Of a DNA stretch of 64,000 nucleotides, positions 25,332 to 34,445 are shown piece by piece. The notes beneath the pieces are model-generated. The model had not been told where the DNA came from and did no database searches. It saw only the letters and a list, made by a program, of their open reading frames with translations. The translations under genes and the position numbers were made by a program. The stretch's first letter is position 1. Each line of letters begins with the position of its first letter. The DNA is from an uncultured Rhodobacterales bacterium (GTDB lineage Bacteria > Pseudomonadota > Alphaproteobacteria > Rhodobacterales > Rhodobacteraceae), in contig CAIMWI010000035.1 in the NCBI GenBank assembly GCA_903845215.1, positions 1 to 64,000 of the forward strand. Reading direction: 5' to 3'.

Positions 25332-27119
25332 ATGGTGCAGGTAGACACGGCAGAGCGGGCAAAGTCGCGCAGGGTCAGCGCTTTGGCGGGGTTGGGCCCT
25401 TTTCTGGTGCCTTATCGGCTGATGATCTTGGCGGCAGGCGTGGCTTTGGTTGTCACAGCCTCGGTCAGTTTGGTCTTGCCAATCGCCGTGCGCCGCGTGG
25501 TGGATGGTTTTGGCGTGCAAAATGCCGCCATGCTGGATCAATACTTTGGTGCAGCGCTGGCTGTGGCTGCGGTGATGGCCGTGGGTGCGGGGGTGCGCTA
25601 TTACTTTGTCACGCGGTTGGGGGAACGTGTCGTGGCAGATATCCGCCGCGCGCTGTTTGACAAAGTCATCGGTATGAGCCCGGCCTATTTCGAAAAGATC
25701 ATGTCCGGAGAGGTTTTGAGCCGCATCACCACCGACACCACATTGATCTTGTCTGTGATCGGTTCGTCCATTTCGGTCGCTTTGCGCAACCTGCTGACCC
25801 TGATCGGCGGGTTGGTGCTGCTGATGCTGACATCGCCCAAGCTGACCGTGTTGGTTTTGTTGATTGTGCCGGCTACGGTCGTGCCCATCGTGGTGCTGGG
25901 GCGAAAGTTGCGCGCCTCATCGCGCGACAATCAAGACTTGATCGCGCAATCCTCAGGTCTTGCGTCCGAGGCGTTGACAGCGGTGCAGATCGTTCAGGCC
26001 TTTACGCATGAAATGGTGACGCGCGCGCAGTTTTCGGCCGTGAACGAAAAGGGGTTTGCATCGGCCCTAAACCGTATCGGATTGCGGGCACTCATGACCT
26101 TTGTCGTGATGTTTTTGGCCTTTGCTGGCGTTGTCGGTGTGCTTTGGATCGGCGCGCATGATGTGCGCAGCGGTGCCATGACACCGGGTGAATTGGTGCA
26201 GTTTTTGATCTATGCCGTGATGGTGGCAGGGTCTGTCGGCGCCCTGTCCGAGATTTGGGGCGAGGTGCAGCGCGCCGCGGGTGCCACCGAACGCTTGGTA
26301 GAGATTTTGCAGGCCACCGACAGCGTGCAAGATCCCGTGGCCCCTCTGCTTCCTGCTCAACCCGTGCGCGGGGGGCTGGTGCTGGAAGATGTGCGCTTTT
26401 TCTACCCCTCGCGCCCCGATATGGCCGCGTTGGATGGGGTCAGCCTGACGATTGCACCGGGGGAAACCGTGGCGGTTGTCGGGCCATCGGGCGCGGGCAA
26501 GTCGACGGTGTTTCAACTGCTGTTGCGCTTTTTTGACCCCGACACAGGCCGCATCTTGCTGGACGGCGTCGATCTGCGCGCCATGAACCGCGATGCCTTC
26601 CGCCAGAATTTCGCTTTGGTGTCGCAAGATTCGGTGATCTTTGCCGGAACGGCCCGTGAAAATATCCGCTTTGGCCGACCAGAGGCCAGCGACGCCGCGG
26701 TGGAGGCTGCAGCCCAAGCGGCCGCGGCCCATGACTTTATCACCGCCCTTCCGCAGGGTTATGACACCTTCTTGGGCGAACGCGGTGTGATGCTGTCGGG
26801 CGGGCAACGTCAGCGCATCGCCATCGCCCGCGCCATTCTGCGCGACGCGCGGGTTTTGTTGCTGGACGAGGCGACTTCGGCCCTTGATGCGGAAAGCGAG
26901 CGGTTGGTGCAGCGCGCCGTCGAACAGCTTGGCCAAGGCCGCACCGTTTTGGTCGTGGCGCACCGCTTGGCCACGGTGAAACGCGCCCATCGGATCGTGG
27001 TGCTGGATCAGGGCCGGATCGTGGCGACGGGCACACATGACGAATTGGTGGCGCAAGGCGGGCTATACGCCCACCTTGCGCGGTTACAATTCACCGACGG
27101 GGCTGCAGACGCGCTTTAA
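25332..27119 (+). CDS. ABC exporter, fused membrane and ATPase domains (MsbA-like)
   Basis: A 595-residue half transporter. Six transmembrane helices (residues about 20-300) precede an ATPase domain with Walker A GPSGAGKST, Q-loop SQD, signature LSGGQRQRIAIAR, Walker B VLLLDEATSALD and the H-loop in VAHRLATV. The start MVQVDTAERAK follows AAGGGG. It belongs to the lipid/drug exporter branch; there is no peptidase domain or adjacent membrane-fusion protein, so it is not an obvious partner for the RTX proteins. The 3' end overlaps the convergent cysteine-cluster gene by 29 bases. Confidence 0.88.
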   Translation: MVQVDTAERAKSRRVSALAGLGPFLVPYRLMILAAGVALVVTASVSLVLPIAVRRVVDGFGVQNAAMLDQYFGAALAVAAVMAVGAGVRYYFVTRLGERVVADIRRALFDKVIGMSPAYFEKIMSGEVLSRITTDTTLILSVIGSSISVALRNLLTLIGGLVLLMLTSPKLTVLVLLIVPATVVPIVVLGRKLRASSRDNQDLIAQSSGLASEALTAVQIVQAFTHEMVTRAQFSAVNEKGFASALNRIGLRALMTFVVMFLAFAGVVGVLWIGAHDVRSGAMTPGELVQFLIYAVMVAGSVGALSEIWGEVQRAAGATERLVEILQATDSVQDPVAPLLPAQPVRGGLVLEDVRFFYPSRPDMAALDGVSLTIAPGETVAVVGPSGAGKSTVFQLLLRFFDPDTGRILLDGVDLRAMNRDAFRQNFALVSQDSVIFAGTARENIRFGRPEASDAAVEAAAQAAAAHDFITALPQGYDTFLGERGVMLSGGQRQRIAIARAILRDARVLLLDEATSALDAESERLVQRAVEQLGQGRTVLVVAHRLATVKRAHRIVVLDQGRIVATGTHDELVAQGGLYAHLARLQFTDGAADAL

Positions 27120-27612
27120 GTTGGGCCAAAAAGTTGCGCACAGCGCGGGGCTTGGGGCCGGTTTCATAGGCGATGAGGCTGGCCTGAGTTTGCTGGCTTA
27201 CGACATCCAGATCTGCGACCAAAGCCAACCGCTGCGCTTGCTCGCCCTCTGTCAGGGGCAAGCGCGCCGCCGCTTCTAACAGGGCGTGGTCCTCATGCAG
27301 ATGACGCATGGCGCGAAAGGCTTGTTCCATGGGTGCGATCAAGGTTGGGTCTGAGCGCCAGCTTTGCCCTGCATACACCTCTTTCACCACCCGTTGACCC
27401 GCGCCCAAGCAGTCATAGCGATGGCACCCTGCAAAACCTTGCTCGACCAAATCCGTATGAATGCGGCAGGCGTGGCCGGTCAAATGGCGGCACGCCACAC
27501 CAGCCGCCTTGTCAAAGCCAAAATCTTCACCGCCATCAAAAGGCAGCATCACGCAGCACAGCGCCGCGCAGTCATCGCATTTGGGGCGAAAATCAATCAT
27601 ACCTTCCTGCAT
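27091..27612 (-). CDS. Cysteine-cluster protein
   Basis: A 173-residue protein with six to seven conserved-looking cysteines in the first 70 residues: CDDCAALCC, VACRHL, HACRIH, GCHRYDC. The pattern resembles the YkgJ-type putative metal- or iron-sulfur-binding cluster family. The rest is helical and charged. Start could be ATG 27612 or 27600. Directly upstream lies an inverted copy of the GAGTATTTG repeat. Function unknown. Confidence 0.65.
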   Translation of the reverse strand: MQEGMIDFRPKCDDCAALCCVMLPFDGGEDFGFDKAAGVACRHLTGHACRIHTDLVEQGFAGCHRYDCLGAGQRVVKEVYAGQSWRSDPTLIAPMEQAFRAMRHLHEDHALLEAAARLPLTEGEQAQRLALVADLDVVSQQTQASLIAYETGPKPRAVRNFLAQLKARLQPRR

Positions 27613-27661
27613 TTGCTCTTTGTCCCAATACTCTGGGGTGCGGGGCTAGCCCCGCGAGGCA
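27610..27661 (-). repeat. Hairpin plus GAGTATTTG intergenic repeat, inverted copy
   Basis: On the minus strand: GCGGGGC-TA-GCCCCGC hairpin, then ACCCCAGAGTATTGGGACAAAG, running directly into the start of the cysteine-cluster gene. It therefore lies in that gene's leader, unlike the other copies. Confidence 0.6.
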
Positions 27662-27752
27662 GAGTGTTGGCTTGGCAAACCTTGCGTTTCACGCCATCCT
27701 GCCGTCAAGCCCCAGATCAGAGGGCAGGCCTTAAAGGCTAAGGGGGGATAAG

Positions 27753-29639
27753 ATGAACCATTTTCGCACGCGCGAGGATGTGGCCGCAATCGAGGCTGAA
27801 ATGCCCTGGGCTGAACGTCATGTCGGGCGCACGATGCATGATTTTCTCTCGCGTGCGGCCAAGGCGCATGGTGGCCGTCCGGCTGTGACCTTTCAGCTGA
27901 CATCGGGGGCCAAAGACCGCGCCCAGACGCTGACTTGGGGCGATTTGCATGACCGTGTTACCCAAACGGCCAACCTACTTCGGACGCTGGGTATCGGGCC
28001 GCAGGATGTGGTGGCCTATGTGCTGCCCAATGCTTTGGAAACGGTGGTTACCTTGTTGGCGGGGGCCGTGGCGGGGATTGTCTGCCCCATCAACCCCTTG
28101 CTGGAACCGACCCAGATTGCGGCCCTGCTGCGCGAAACCAAGGCCAAGGTCGTGGTCACCCTTAAACCCTTTCCTCGGACAGATTTGGCGCAAAAAGTGG
28201 CCGAGGCTGTGGCCGATGCGCCTGGCGTCACAACGGTGCTAGAGGTAGACTTGGCGTCCTATCTGCCCTTTCCCAAATCACTGATCGCAGGGGCGATGCG
28301 TCCCAAGACAAGCGCGCGCCACACCGCCAAAGTCATGGCGTTTGGCGTCGCCGTGGCGCGCCAGCCCAAAGACCTGACCTTTGAAGACCCGCATGACGAT
28401 CGCATCGCTGCTTATTTTCACACCGGCGGGACCACGGGCATGCCCAAGGTCACCCAGCACCGTGTTTCAGGCATGATCTACAACGGCTGGCTTGGCCATC
28501 GTCTGCTGTTTCGCGAAACCGATGTGGTCTTGTGCCCCTTGCCGCTGTTTCATGTTTTCGCGGCCTATCCGGTGATGATGTCGATGATCGCCTCGGGCGG
28601 ACATGCGGTGTTTCCCACGCCGCAGGGCTATCGCGGCGAGGGGGTGTTTGACGCGCTTTGGCAGCTGGTCGAACGGTACGGGGCGACCTACCTCATCGGC
28701 GTGCCCACAGCGCTGTCGGCCCTGATGCAGCGGCCGGTCAATGCCAAGATTACCACGCTGCGGGGTACTTTTTCCGGATCGTCCCCGCTGCCGACAGATT
28801 TGTTCAAGCGCTATGAACGGGCCACGGGCGTGCAGGTGATCGAAGGCTATGGCCTGACGGAATGCACCTGCCTTGTGTCGGTCAACCCGCCGGACGGGCT
28901 GAAGAAAGCAGGCTCTGTCGGGTTGGCCTTTCCCTATACCAGTGTGCGGATATTGGCCCGTGATCCTGAGGGTGAACGGGTATGCGAGGTGGACGAAGTG
29001 GGCGAGATTTGTATCTCGAGCCCCGGTGTTCTGCCCGGTGGTACCTATGTCGACGTGGCGCGCAATGAAGGCCTGTTTGAGCAAGGCTACTATCTGCGCA
29101 CGGGCGATTTGGGGCGGATGGACGCGGATGGCTATCTGTATATTGTGGGACGTGCGAAGGATTTGATCATCCGCGGCGGCCATAATCTGGACCCCGCTAT
29201 GATTGAAGAGGCGCTGATGACCCACCCCGCCGTGGCCTTTGCAGGTGCCATCGGACAACCCGATTGCCATGCGGGAGAACTGCCTTGCGCCTATGTTGAA
29301 CTGGCCGCAGGGGCCTCGGTGTCGTGCGAGGCGCTGGTGGCGCATTGCCACGCACATATCCCCGAACGTGCAGCCATCCCCAAACATGTCGAGGTTTTGC
29401 CCAGCCTGCCCAAGACTGCTGTGGGCAAGATATTAAAGCCAGAATTGCGCAAACGTGCCATTGCGCGGGTGCTGGACACGGCTTTGCACGACGCAGGCCT
29501 GCAAGCCCGTGTGGCCTTGGTGGTCGAAGACCGCAAGCGCGGCCTTGTGGCGCAGGTGCAAGGCGATGTCGCGGCCGAGGGGGCGGCGGTCGGGGCGTGT
29601 TTGGGGGCCTTTGCCGTGGCTTGGGACTGGGTGGCTTAG
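27753..29639 (+). CDS. Acyl-CoA synthetase (AMP-forming)
   Basis: A 628-residue ANL-superfamily enzyme that activates a carboxylic acid via acyl-AMP. Core motifs: YFHTGGTTGMPKV (P-loop-like), PLPLFHVFAAY, EGYGLTECT, LRTGDLGRMDADGYLYIVGR, and the catalytic lysine near PKTAVGKILKPELRK. The length and N-terminal extension fit the long-chain/FadD-like or cyclohexanecarboxylate-CoA-ligase-like groups; the acid is unknown. The C-terminal tail after the ligase core is alanine/valine rich. Single gene with a palindromic repeat 58 bases downstream. Confidence 0.88.
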   Translation: MNHFRTREDVAAIEAEMPWAERHVGRTMHDFLSRAAKAHGGRPAVTFQLTSGAKDRAQTLTWGDLHDRVTQTANLLRTLGIGPQDVVAYVLPNALETVVTLLAGAVAGIVCPINPLLEPTQIAALLRETKAKVVVTLKPFPRTDLAQKVAEAVADAPGVTTVLEVDLASYLPFPKSLIAGAMRPKTSARHTAKVMAFGVAVARQPKDLTFEDPHDDRIAAYFHTGGTTGMPKVTQHRVSGMIYNGWLGHRLLFRETDVVLCPLPLFHVFAAYPVMMSMIASGGHAVFPTPQGYRGEGVFDALWQLVERYGATYLIGVPTALSALMQRPVNAKITTLRGTFSGSSPLPTDLFKRYERATGVQVIEGYGLTECTCLVSVNPPDGLKKAGSVGLAFPYTSVRILARDPEGERVCEVDEVGEICISSPGVLPGGTYVDVARNEGLFEQGYYLRTGDLGRMDADGYLYIVGRAKDLIIRGGHNLDPAMIEEALMTHPAVAFAGAIGQPDCHAGELPCAYVELAAGASVSCEALVAHCHAHIPERAAIPKHVEVLPSLPKTAVGKILKPELRKRAIARVLDTALHDAGLQARVALVVEDRKRGLVAQVQGDVAAEGAAVGACLGAFAVAWDWVA

Positions 29640-29691
29640 GTCTGGATTGGGCGATCTGGCGCAGGTGTCAGCCCAAAGCCGCGCCGGGCCC

Positions 29692-29721
29692 GGCCACGAT
29701 CTTTCTGCGAAAGATCAGGCC
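29692..29721. repeat. 19-bp palindromic repeat, copy 4, with flanking GGCC arms
   Basis: The core at 29698-29716 is GATCTTTC-TGC-GAAAGATC, in which one compensating T-to-C/A-to-G pair keeps the pairing intact. GGCC on both sides extends the stem. It lies between the convergent acyl-CoA synthetase and dtd genes, 10 bases from the dtd stop. Confidence 0.75.
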
Positions 29722-29726
29722 CTCTC

Positions 29727-30170
29727 CTAAAGCGTTGCGGTGTCCATCCAGAGGGTGACGGGGCCGTCGTTGTTCAGCGACACGTCCATATCAGCGCCGA
29801 AAACGCCGTTTTGCACGGGAATGCCAAGGGCTGCGACCTTGACCGAGACGTCTTCGTACAGACGTTTGGCAAGGTCGGGCGGGGCGGCATAGGAAAAGCC
29901 CGGGCGGTTGCCGCGCAGGTCGGCGGCAAGGGTGAACTGGCTGACAATCAGGGCCGATCCGCCCGTATCGCGCAGCGACAGGTTCATCTTGCCCGCCTCA
30001 TCCTTGAAGATGCGCAGTTTGGCGATCTTGGTGGCAAGTTTGTCGGCCTCGGACTCGGTATCCTCTGGCATGGCGCAGATCAGGATCAACAGGCCGGGGC
30101 CGATTTGGCCAACGATCTGGCCCTTTACCGTCACACTTGCCCGCGTGACGCGTTGGAGCAGCGCTTTCAC
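29727..30170 (-). CDS. dtd: D-aminoacyl-tRNA deacylase
   Basis: Removes D-amino acids from mischarged tRNA, a chirality proofreading step. The 147-residue protein has the standard length. [15 protein letters not shown] is the family start, [19 protein letters not shown] holds the active-site SQFTL, and the C-terminal [12 protein letters not shown] carries the cross-subunit GPVT motif. The start overlaps the upstream sugar kinase stop (ATGA), so they are co-translated. Confidence 0.95.
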   Translation of the reverse strand: MKALLQRVTRASVTVKGQIVGQIGPGLLILICAMPEDTESEADKLATKIAKLRIFKDEAGKMNLSLRDTGGSALIVSQFTLAADLRGNRPGFSYAAPPDLAKRLYEDVSVKVAALGIPVQNGVFGADMDVSLNNDGPVTLWMDTATL

Positions 30171-31090
30171 AGTTCAGACCGCCACGGCGGGTTGGCCCCT
30201 GCGCGCGAGACGGTGATGGCGGCCGAACGGGTGCCAAGGATGAGGGCGGCGTCAAGTTCGGCATCGCTTAGCGCCGACAGGCGCGCTTTGGTCAAAGCCC
30301 CCGCCTCTTGCAGCGCGCACAGGGCGCCGGCGTTGAACGTATCGCCTGCGCCCACAGTATCGGCCACGGTGACCTTTTGGGCAGCGACAAAGCGGTCTTG
30401 GGTGGCGGTGACAGCGCGTGCACCTGCGGCCCCTTCGGTGATGAACACCAGTTTGGGTCCTTGGGACAAGATAGCGCGGGCGAGGTGGGTCACATCACCG
30501 CCCCCTGACAGCCAATGCAGGTCTTCATCCGACAGCTTCACAATATCGGCCCGTGCGATCATCCGTTCAATGCGCGCGCGGTAGGGGGCTTCTTTGCCAG
30601 CGATAAAGCCTAGGCGGATGTTGGGGTCGATCATGGTCACGCGGGTGGGGGCCTCGCGGATTTGCAAGGCTTCATAGGTTGTGGCTGCAGGGTCATTGAC
30701 CAGCGAGATGCCGCCAAAGAACAGCGTGCTGACCGATGCGGGCAGGTCGGGCAACTGGTCTTGGGTCAGCAAAAGGCCTGCAGTGTTTTCGTCGTAAAAG
30801 GCATAGGTCGCTTGGCCGTCCACCAGTTTGACAAAGGCCACCGTGGTGGGGCGGGACGAGCGGGCGCAGTAGCGCGTATCGACCTTGGAGGCCGTCAGCG
30901 TATCGGCCAAAATCTCGCCCAGCATATCGGTCGAAATGCCCGAAAAGAACGCCGAGGGCGCGCCAAGCCTGCCCAAGGCGATGGCCGTGTTGAACACCGC
31001 CCCGCCCGCATAGGGGGCAAAGCACGCCTCGCCCAGCGTGCTTTGGCGGGGCAGCATGTCGATCAGGGCTTCGCCACAGCTGAGAATCAT
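30167..31090 (-). CDS. PfkB-family carbohydrate kinase (fructokinase-like)
   Basis: A 307-residue ribokinase-family enzyme. The N-terminus [11 protein letters not shown] and [15 protein letters not shown] bind sugar. The C-terminal [12 protein letters not shown] has the catalytic base and anion hole. GEALIDMLP is typical of fructokinases. The product would be fructose 6-phosphate or a related sugar phosphate. It sits upstream of dtd; the functional link is unclear and may be only transcriptional. Confidence 0.88.
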   Translation of the reverse strand: MILSCGEALIDMLPRQSTLGEACFAPYAGGAVFNTAIALGRLGAPSAFFSGISTDMLGEILADTLTASKVDTRYCARSSRPTTVAFVKLVDGQATYAFYDENTAGLLLTQDQLPDLPASVSTLFFGGISLVNDPAATTYEALQIREAPTRVTMIDPNIRLGFIAGKEAPYRARIERMIARADIVKLSDEDLHWLSGGGDVTHLARAILSQGPKLVFITEGAAGARAVTATQDRFVAAQKVTVADTVGAGDTFNAGALCALQEAGALTKARLSALSDAELDAALILGTRSAAITVSRAGANPPWRSEL

Positions 31091-31170
31091 TTCACGCTCC
31101 TATCAGAATTTGGCGGACCATAGCGGATCAGCGGTTGTTTGCACAAACAGGCGGTTGATGGGGCAGACCG

Positions 31171-32133
31171 TCAGGCAAAGTAGGGTTGCAGCGCGGTGCG
31201 GATGCGGCCCAACACGCTGTCGCCCGACAGATCGGGGGCGAAGGCTTGGCCTGTAATCGCCTCGTAGGCTTGCACATAGACGGCAGAGGTGGCCGCGATC
31301 ATTTCGGCGGGAATGTCGGGCAGGGCGTCCTGATAAGGGTCACAGCGGGCGACGACCCAAGAGCGGATCACGTCTTTGTCGAAACTCGGTGGGCGGGTGC
31401 CGTCTTCAAAGGCGGCGTCATAGCCAGAGGCGATCCAGTAGCGGCTGGAATCGGGGGTGTGAATCTCATCCGCAATCAGGATTTGGCCCGCGCTATCGGT
31501 GCCGAATTCATATTTCGTATCGACCAAAATCAGGCCGCGTTCTGCGGCCACCTGTTGGCCGCGCGCAAACAGCGCAAGGGCCGCGGTCGAGACTTCGTCC
31601 CATTGCGCGGCGGTCAGCAGGCCTTGGGCTAAAATCTCGTCCGCCGTCAGGGGCGCGTCATGGCCGCCGTCAAACGCCTTGGACGTGGGGGTGATGATCG
31701 GCTGCGGCAGGATCTGGTTGTCGTGCAACCCATCCGGCAGGACATGGCCATACATGGCGCGCTGGCCTTGTTTGTACTGGGTCAGCACCGAGGTCGAGGT
31801 GCTGCCTGCCAGATAACCGCGCACCACAACCTCGACCGGCAGGATGTTCAGGCGCTGGCCTATGACCACGTTGGGGTCAGGATAGGCCAGCACATGGTTG
31901 GGCATGATATCGGCCGTGCGGTCAAACCAGAACCGCGCGATCTGGGTGAGGATTTGGCCCTTGTAGGGGATGGCGGCCAAGATGCGGTCAAAGGCGGATA
32001 TGCGGTCAGAGGCGATCAGAATGCGCCGCCCGCTTGGGTGGGTGGCATCGCCGGGCAGGTCGTAGCAATCGCGCACTTTGCCGAAGTAGGGGTTGGGCAA
32101 TTCGCGAATGCGGGCGTGAGAAAGAACGCGCAT
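31171..32133 (-). CDS. purC: Phosphoribosylaminoimidazolesuccinocarboxamide synthase, long form
   Basis: SAICAR synthetase of purine synthesis, joining aspartate to CAIR with ATP. Start [15 protein letters not shown] gives 320 residues, longer than the roughly 240-residue PurC of E. coli and nearer to the yeast Ade1 form. Signatures: [37 protein letters not shown] and [12 protein letters not shown]. The neighbours are not purine genes. Many relatives carry a second short PurC, so this copy may not be the only one. Confidence 0.92.
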   Translation of the reverse strand: MRVLSHARIRELPNPYFGKVRDCYDLPGDATHPSGRRILIASDRISAFDRILAAIPYKGQILTQIARFWFDRTADIMPNHVLAYPDPNVVIGQRLNILPVEVVVRGYLAGSTSTSVLTQYKQGQRAMYGHVLPDGLHDNQILPQPIITPTSKAFDGGHDAPLTADEILAQGLLTAAQWDEVSTAALALFARGQQVAAERGLILVDTKYEFGTDSAGQILIADEIHTPDSSRYWIASGYDAAFEDGTRPPSFDKDVIRSWVVARCDPYQDALPDIPAEMIAATSAVYVQAYEAITGQAFAPDLSGDSVLGRIRTALQPYFA

Positions 32134-32212
32134 GAAGCCTCCGGTCAGATCACGGCCCCTTTGCCCTTGAGGGGCGGCGAAGTCAACCATGGCGACAGCG
32201 CCCGGCGGCCGC

Positions 32213-32272
32213 GGCTTGGGGGCATCCTGCCCCCCAGACCCCCTTGGAGTATTTGTGCCAAGTTGAATGAGG
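32213..32272 (+). repeat. Hairpin plus GAGTATTTG intergenic repeat, forward copy
   Basis: GGGGGCA-TCC-TGCCCCC hairpin, AGACCCCC, then TTGGAGTATTTGTGCCAAGTTGAATG. It lies just downstream of the zinc-ribbon gene stop and upstream of purC, in the opposite orientation to both genes. Confidence 0.7.
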
Positions 32273-32274
32273 GG

Positions 32275-33363
32275 TTAGCTGCCCTTTTCAAATTTTTCCA
32301 TGAGATAATAGGCTGCAGTTGCCAAAACGGCGGCCCCTAGGGCTGCGAAGGTGATCTTCCAAACGCTGTAAGGGCGTTCCCCTTGCACTTCGCCGGTTTG
32401 GCCGTTGACCAGAAAGCGATAGGTTTTGGAATTGTACTTATAGGCCGCGATCCAGATCGGCAGCAGGATGTGTTTGAAGGTTTCGGCGGAATAGCTGGTT
32501 GCAACAGTATCGACGCGTTGGACATCGCCGCCGATGTCATGACGCACGTCCTGCTCGATCACGCGGGCCATTTTCTGCTTGGCCGTACCATTGCCGTCGG
32601 CCAAGGCCACGGTATAGCCCTCGGCCTGAAAGCCAGCGAGGTAGTCCGGCTTGTAGGGTTGCAGTTGCGACAGATCCCAGGGTTCCAAGCCTTCGCCCAA
32701 ATGGGTGGGCAGGGTGGTAGAGGCGATGGCCAAAACATCGTCAAAGCCGCGGTCAACAGAGCCAGAGGCCGGAGACCACCGGGTCTTTTTCTTATCTTTG
32801 ACGTAGTAATGCACGCCCTTGGCGCCGGTGTATTGGCTTTGAGTGTCGGCATCAAAGGTCCAGTAAGGCACATAGACGCCGTTCATCGCGCGGCCCGTGC
32901 GGGCGAATTCCACCAAGCGGTTGGGGGCGAACCACAGGCTTCCCAGCCAAGCGACCATGGCCTTGTGGGCGGATTTTTCATCCAAGGCGAAGGGGATCAC
33001 CGCTTGTGGCTTGATCTTGCGTTCAGCGCCAGTATCCACAACGATAGGGCCCGCGCAAAAAGGGCATTCGGTGGCATGATTGGCACCGCTGAATTCCACG
33101 CTAGCGCCGCAATTGGGGCATTTGGTGGCGCGGACTTCGGCACTGGCCGAGATGGGCAAGTCGTTAGACAGACCCTTGGCCAAAGGATGTTCTTCAAAAG
33201 CTTTGGTCTTTGCGGGTTTGTCCCACGGACCGGCATTGTCATCCGCCACAATCGTCTGTTCAAAGCCGCAATGTTCGCAATTTAGCACTGTCTGGCCGGG
33301 GGCAAAGCGCAGGTCGGCCCCGCACTGTTGGCAGGGGTAGCGGTGTTCTTCGCTAACGGCCAT
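32275..33363 (-). CDS. Double zinc-ribbon, C-terminally membrane-anchored protein
   Basis: A 362-residue protein. N-terminal zinc ribbons: CQQCGADLRF with NCEHCGFEQ, and CPNCGASVEFSG with CPFCAGP. A long middle domain follows (MNGVYVPYWTFDADTQSQYTG and HILLPIWIAAYKYNSKTYRF). Near the C-terminus is one transmembrane helix (ITFAALGAAVLATAAYYLM). Such proteins are often mis-annotated as replication factor Y homologues; B. subtilis YdjG has a similar plan and works with an SPFH protein. Last gene of a six-gene operon, starting 3 bases after the SPFH gene. Confidence 0.82.
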   Translation of the reverse strand: MAVSEEHRYPCQQCGADLRFAPGQTVLNCEHCGFEQTIVADDNAGPWDKPAKTKAFEEHPLAKGLSNDLPISASAEVRATKCPNCGASVEFSGANHATECPFCAGPIVVDTGAERKIKPQAVIPFALDEKSAHKAMVAWLGSLWFAPNRLVEFARTGRAMNGVYVPYWTFDADTQSQYTGAKGVHYYVKDKKKTRWSPASGSVDRGFDDVLAIASTTLPTHLGEGLEPWDLSQLQPYKPDYLAGFQAEGYTVALADGNGTAKQKMARVIEQDVRHDIGGDVQRVDTVATSYSAETFKHILLPIWIAAYKYNSKTYRFLVNGQTGEVQGERPYSVWKITFAALGAAVLATAAYYLMEKFEKGS

Positions 33364-33366
33364 CGT

Positions 33367-34443
33367 TTACGCCCCCGGCGGCGGGGGAGGCGGCGGGATA
33401 GCCGCGAAAAGGCCTGTGAGTTCGGTTTGATCGGCGGCTTTCCAGCCGTCTTGGCCTGCCGTCCACACTTGCGTCGCGCGCGTCAACCCGCCCGAGGCCA
33501 CCAATGCGGCCAGATCGCCCATGCCGTAAGGCCCTTTAGTCACCCCATTTTCGGCCAGATGCCATTGCTTGACCGGGGGCGGGGGCGGCGGGGCTGCCGC
33601 GGTGGCCGCAGCCTGCGCGCCCATATTCAACCCCATGCCTGCACCCATAGCAGCCCCCATCGTGGCCCCCATGGCCGAGTTGGGGTTGCCCAGGCCTTCG
33701 GCGGCGTTGAACTGGGTGTATTTGCCCAGATCGCCCGCCAGCCCCATCGAGGTGCGCTTGTCGAGCACTTTTTCCACCTCTTCGGGCAAAGAGATGTTTT
33801 CGATGTAAAACTCTGGCAAGGTCAGGCCGTAATTGCCAATCGTTGGCGCAATGGCTGTTCCCACCACCCTAGCCAGATCGGCGGTATTGGCGGCCATATC
33901 CAGTACGGGAATGCCAGATTTGGCCAAAGACTGGCTCATTTCCTGCACAATCACATTGCGGATTTGGGACGAGATTTCGTCGGCGGTGAATTCACCGTCG
34001 GTGCCCACGACCTCTTTCATAAAAAGGCCCGGGTCGGTCACGCGCATCGAATAGGTGCCAAAGGCGCGGATGCGCACGGGCCCGAATTCGGGGTCGCGGC
34101 ACATGATGGGGTTTTGCGTGCCCCATTTGAAATTATTGAACCGCGCGGTGTTGATAAAATACACCTCGCATTTGAAGGGCGACGAAAAGCCGTACTCCCA
34201 GCTTTGCAGGGTTGTCAGGATGGGCAAGTTGTTGGTTTGCAACTCATAAAGGCCGGGGCCGAAGACATCTGCCAATTGGCCTTCATTGATGAAAACTGCG
34301 GCTTGGCCTTCGCGCACCGTTAATTTAGCGCCGTATTTGATCGCATTGTCGCGCCGTTCAAACCGCCAGACCATCGTGTCGCGGGTGTCATCTGTCCAAG
34401 AGATGACGTCGATGAATTCACCCTTCAGGAACCCAAATACCAT
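33367..34443 (-). CDS. SPFH-domain protein with C-terminal GYF domain
   Basis: A 358-residue protein, residues about 20-240 SPFH/band-7 type (LTVREGQAAVFINEGQLADVFGPG, RIRAFGTYSMRVTDPGLF, YGLTLPEFYIENISLPEEV). A glycine/alanine/methionine-rich linker and a Pro run follow, then a GYF_2 domain (WHLAENGVTKGPYGMGDLA, TQVWTAGQDGWKAA) and a Pro-rich end. It resembles B. subtilis YdjI and proteins mis-named virion core protein. SPFH proteins form membrane-bound ring or scaffold assemblies; GYF domains bind proline-rich peptides. It has no transmembrane helix and is probably peripheral. Confidence 0.85.
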   Translation of the reverse strand: MVFGFLKGEFIDVISWTDDTRDTMVWRFERRDNAIKYGAKLTVREGQAAVFINEGQLADVFGPGLYELQTNNLPILTTLQSWEYGFSSPFKCEVYFINTARFNNFKWGTQNPIMCRDPEFGPVRIRAFGTYSMRVTDPGLFMKEVVGTDGEFTADEISSQIRNVIVQEMSQSLAKSGIPVLDMAANTADLARVVGTAIAPTIGNYGLTLPEFYIENISLPEEVEKVLDKRTSMGLAGDLGKYTQFNAAEGLGNPNSAMGATMGAAMGAGMGLNMGAQAAATAAAPPPPPPVKQWHLAENGVTKGPYGMGDLAALVASGGLTRATQVWTAGQDGWKAADQTELTGLFAAIPPPPPPPGA

Positions 34444-34445
34444 GA

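Noticed and set aside
25332-27119. ABC exporter considered as the secretion ATPase for the RTX proteins
   Set aside because: It lacks the N-terminal features of type I secretion ATPases and has no membrane-fusion gene; it is also 6 kb away behind unrelated genes.
31136-31149. TGTTTG-CA-CAAACA dyad between the sugar kinase and purC
   Set aside because: Short and isolated; a 12-base dyad occurs by chance often enough, and no matching site was found near other sugar genes.
33328-34323. 331-codon plus-strand frame over the SPFH gene
   Set aside because: Antisense shadow; the SPFH and GYF motifs on the minus strand settle the coding strand.
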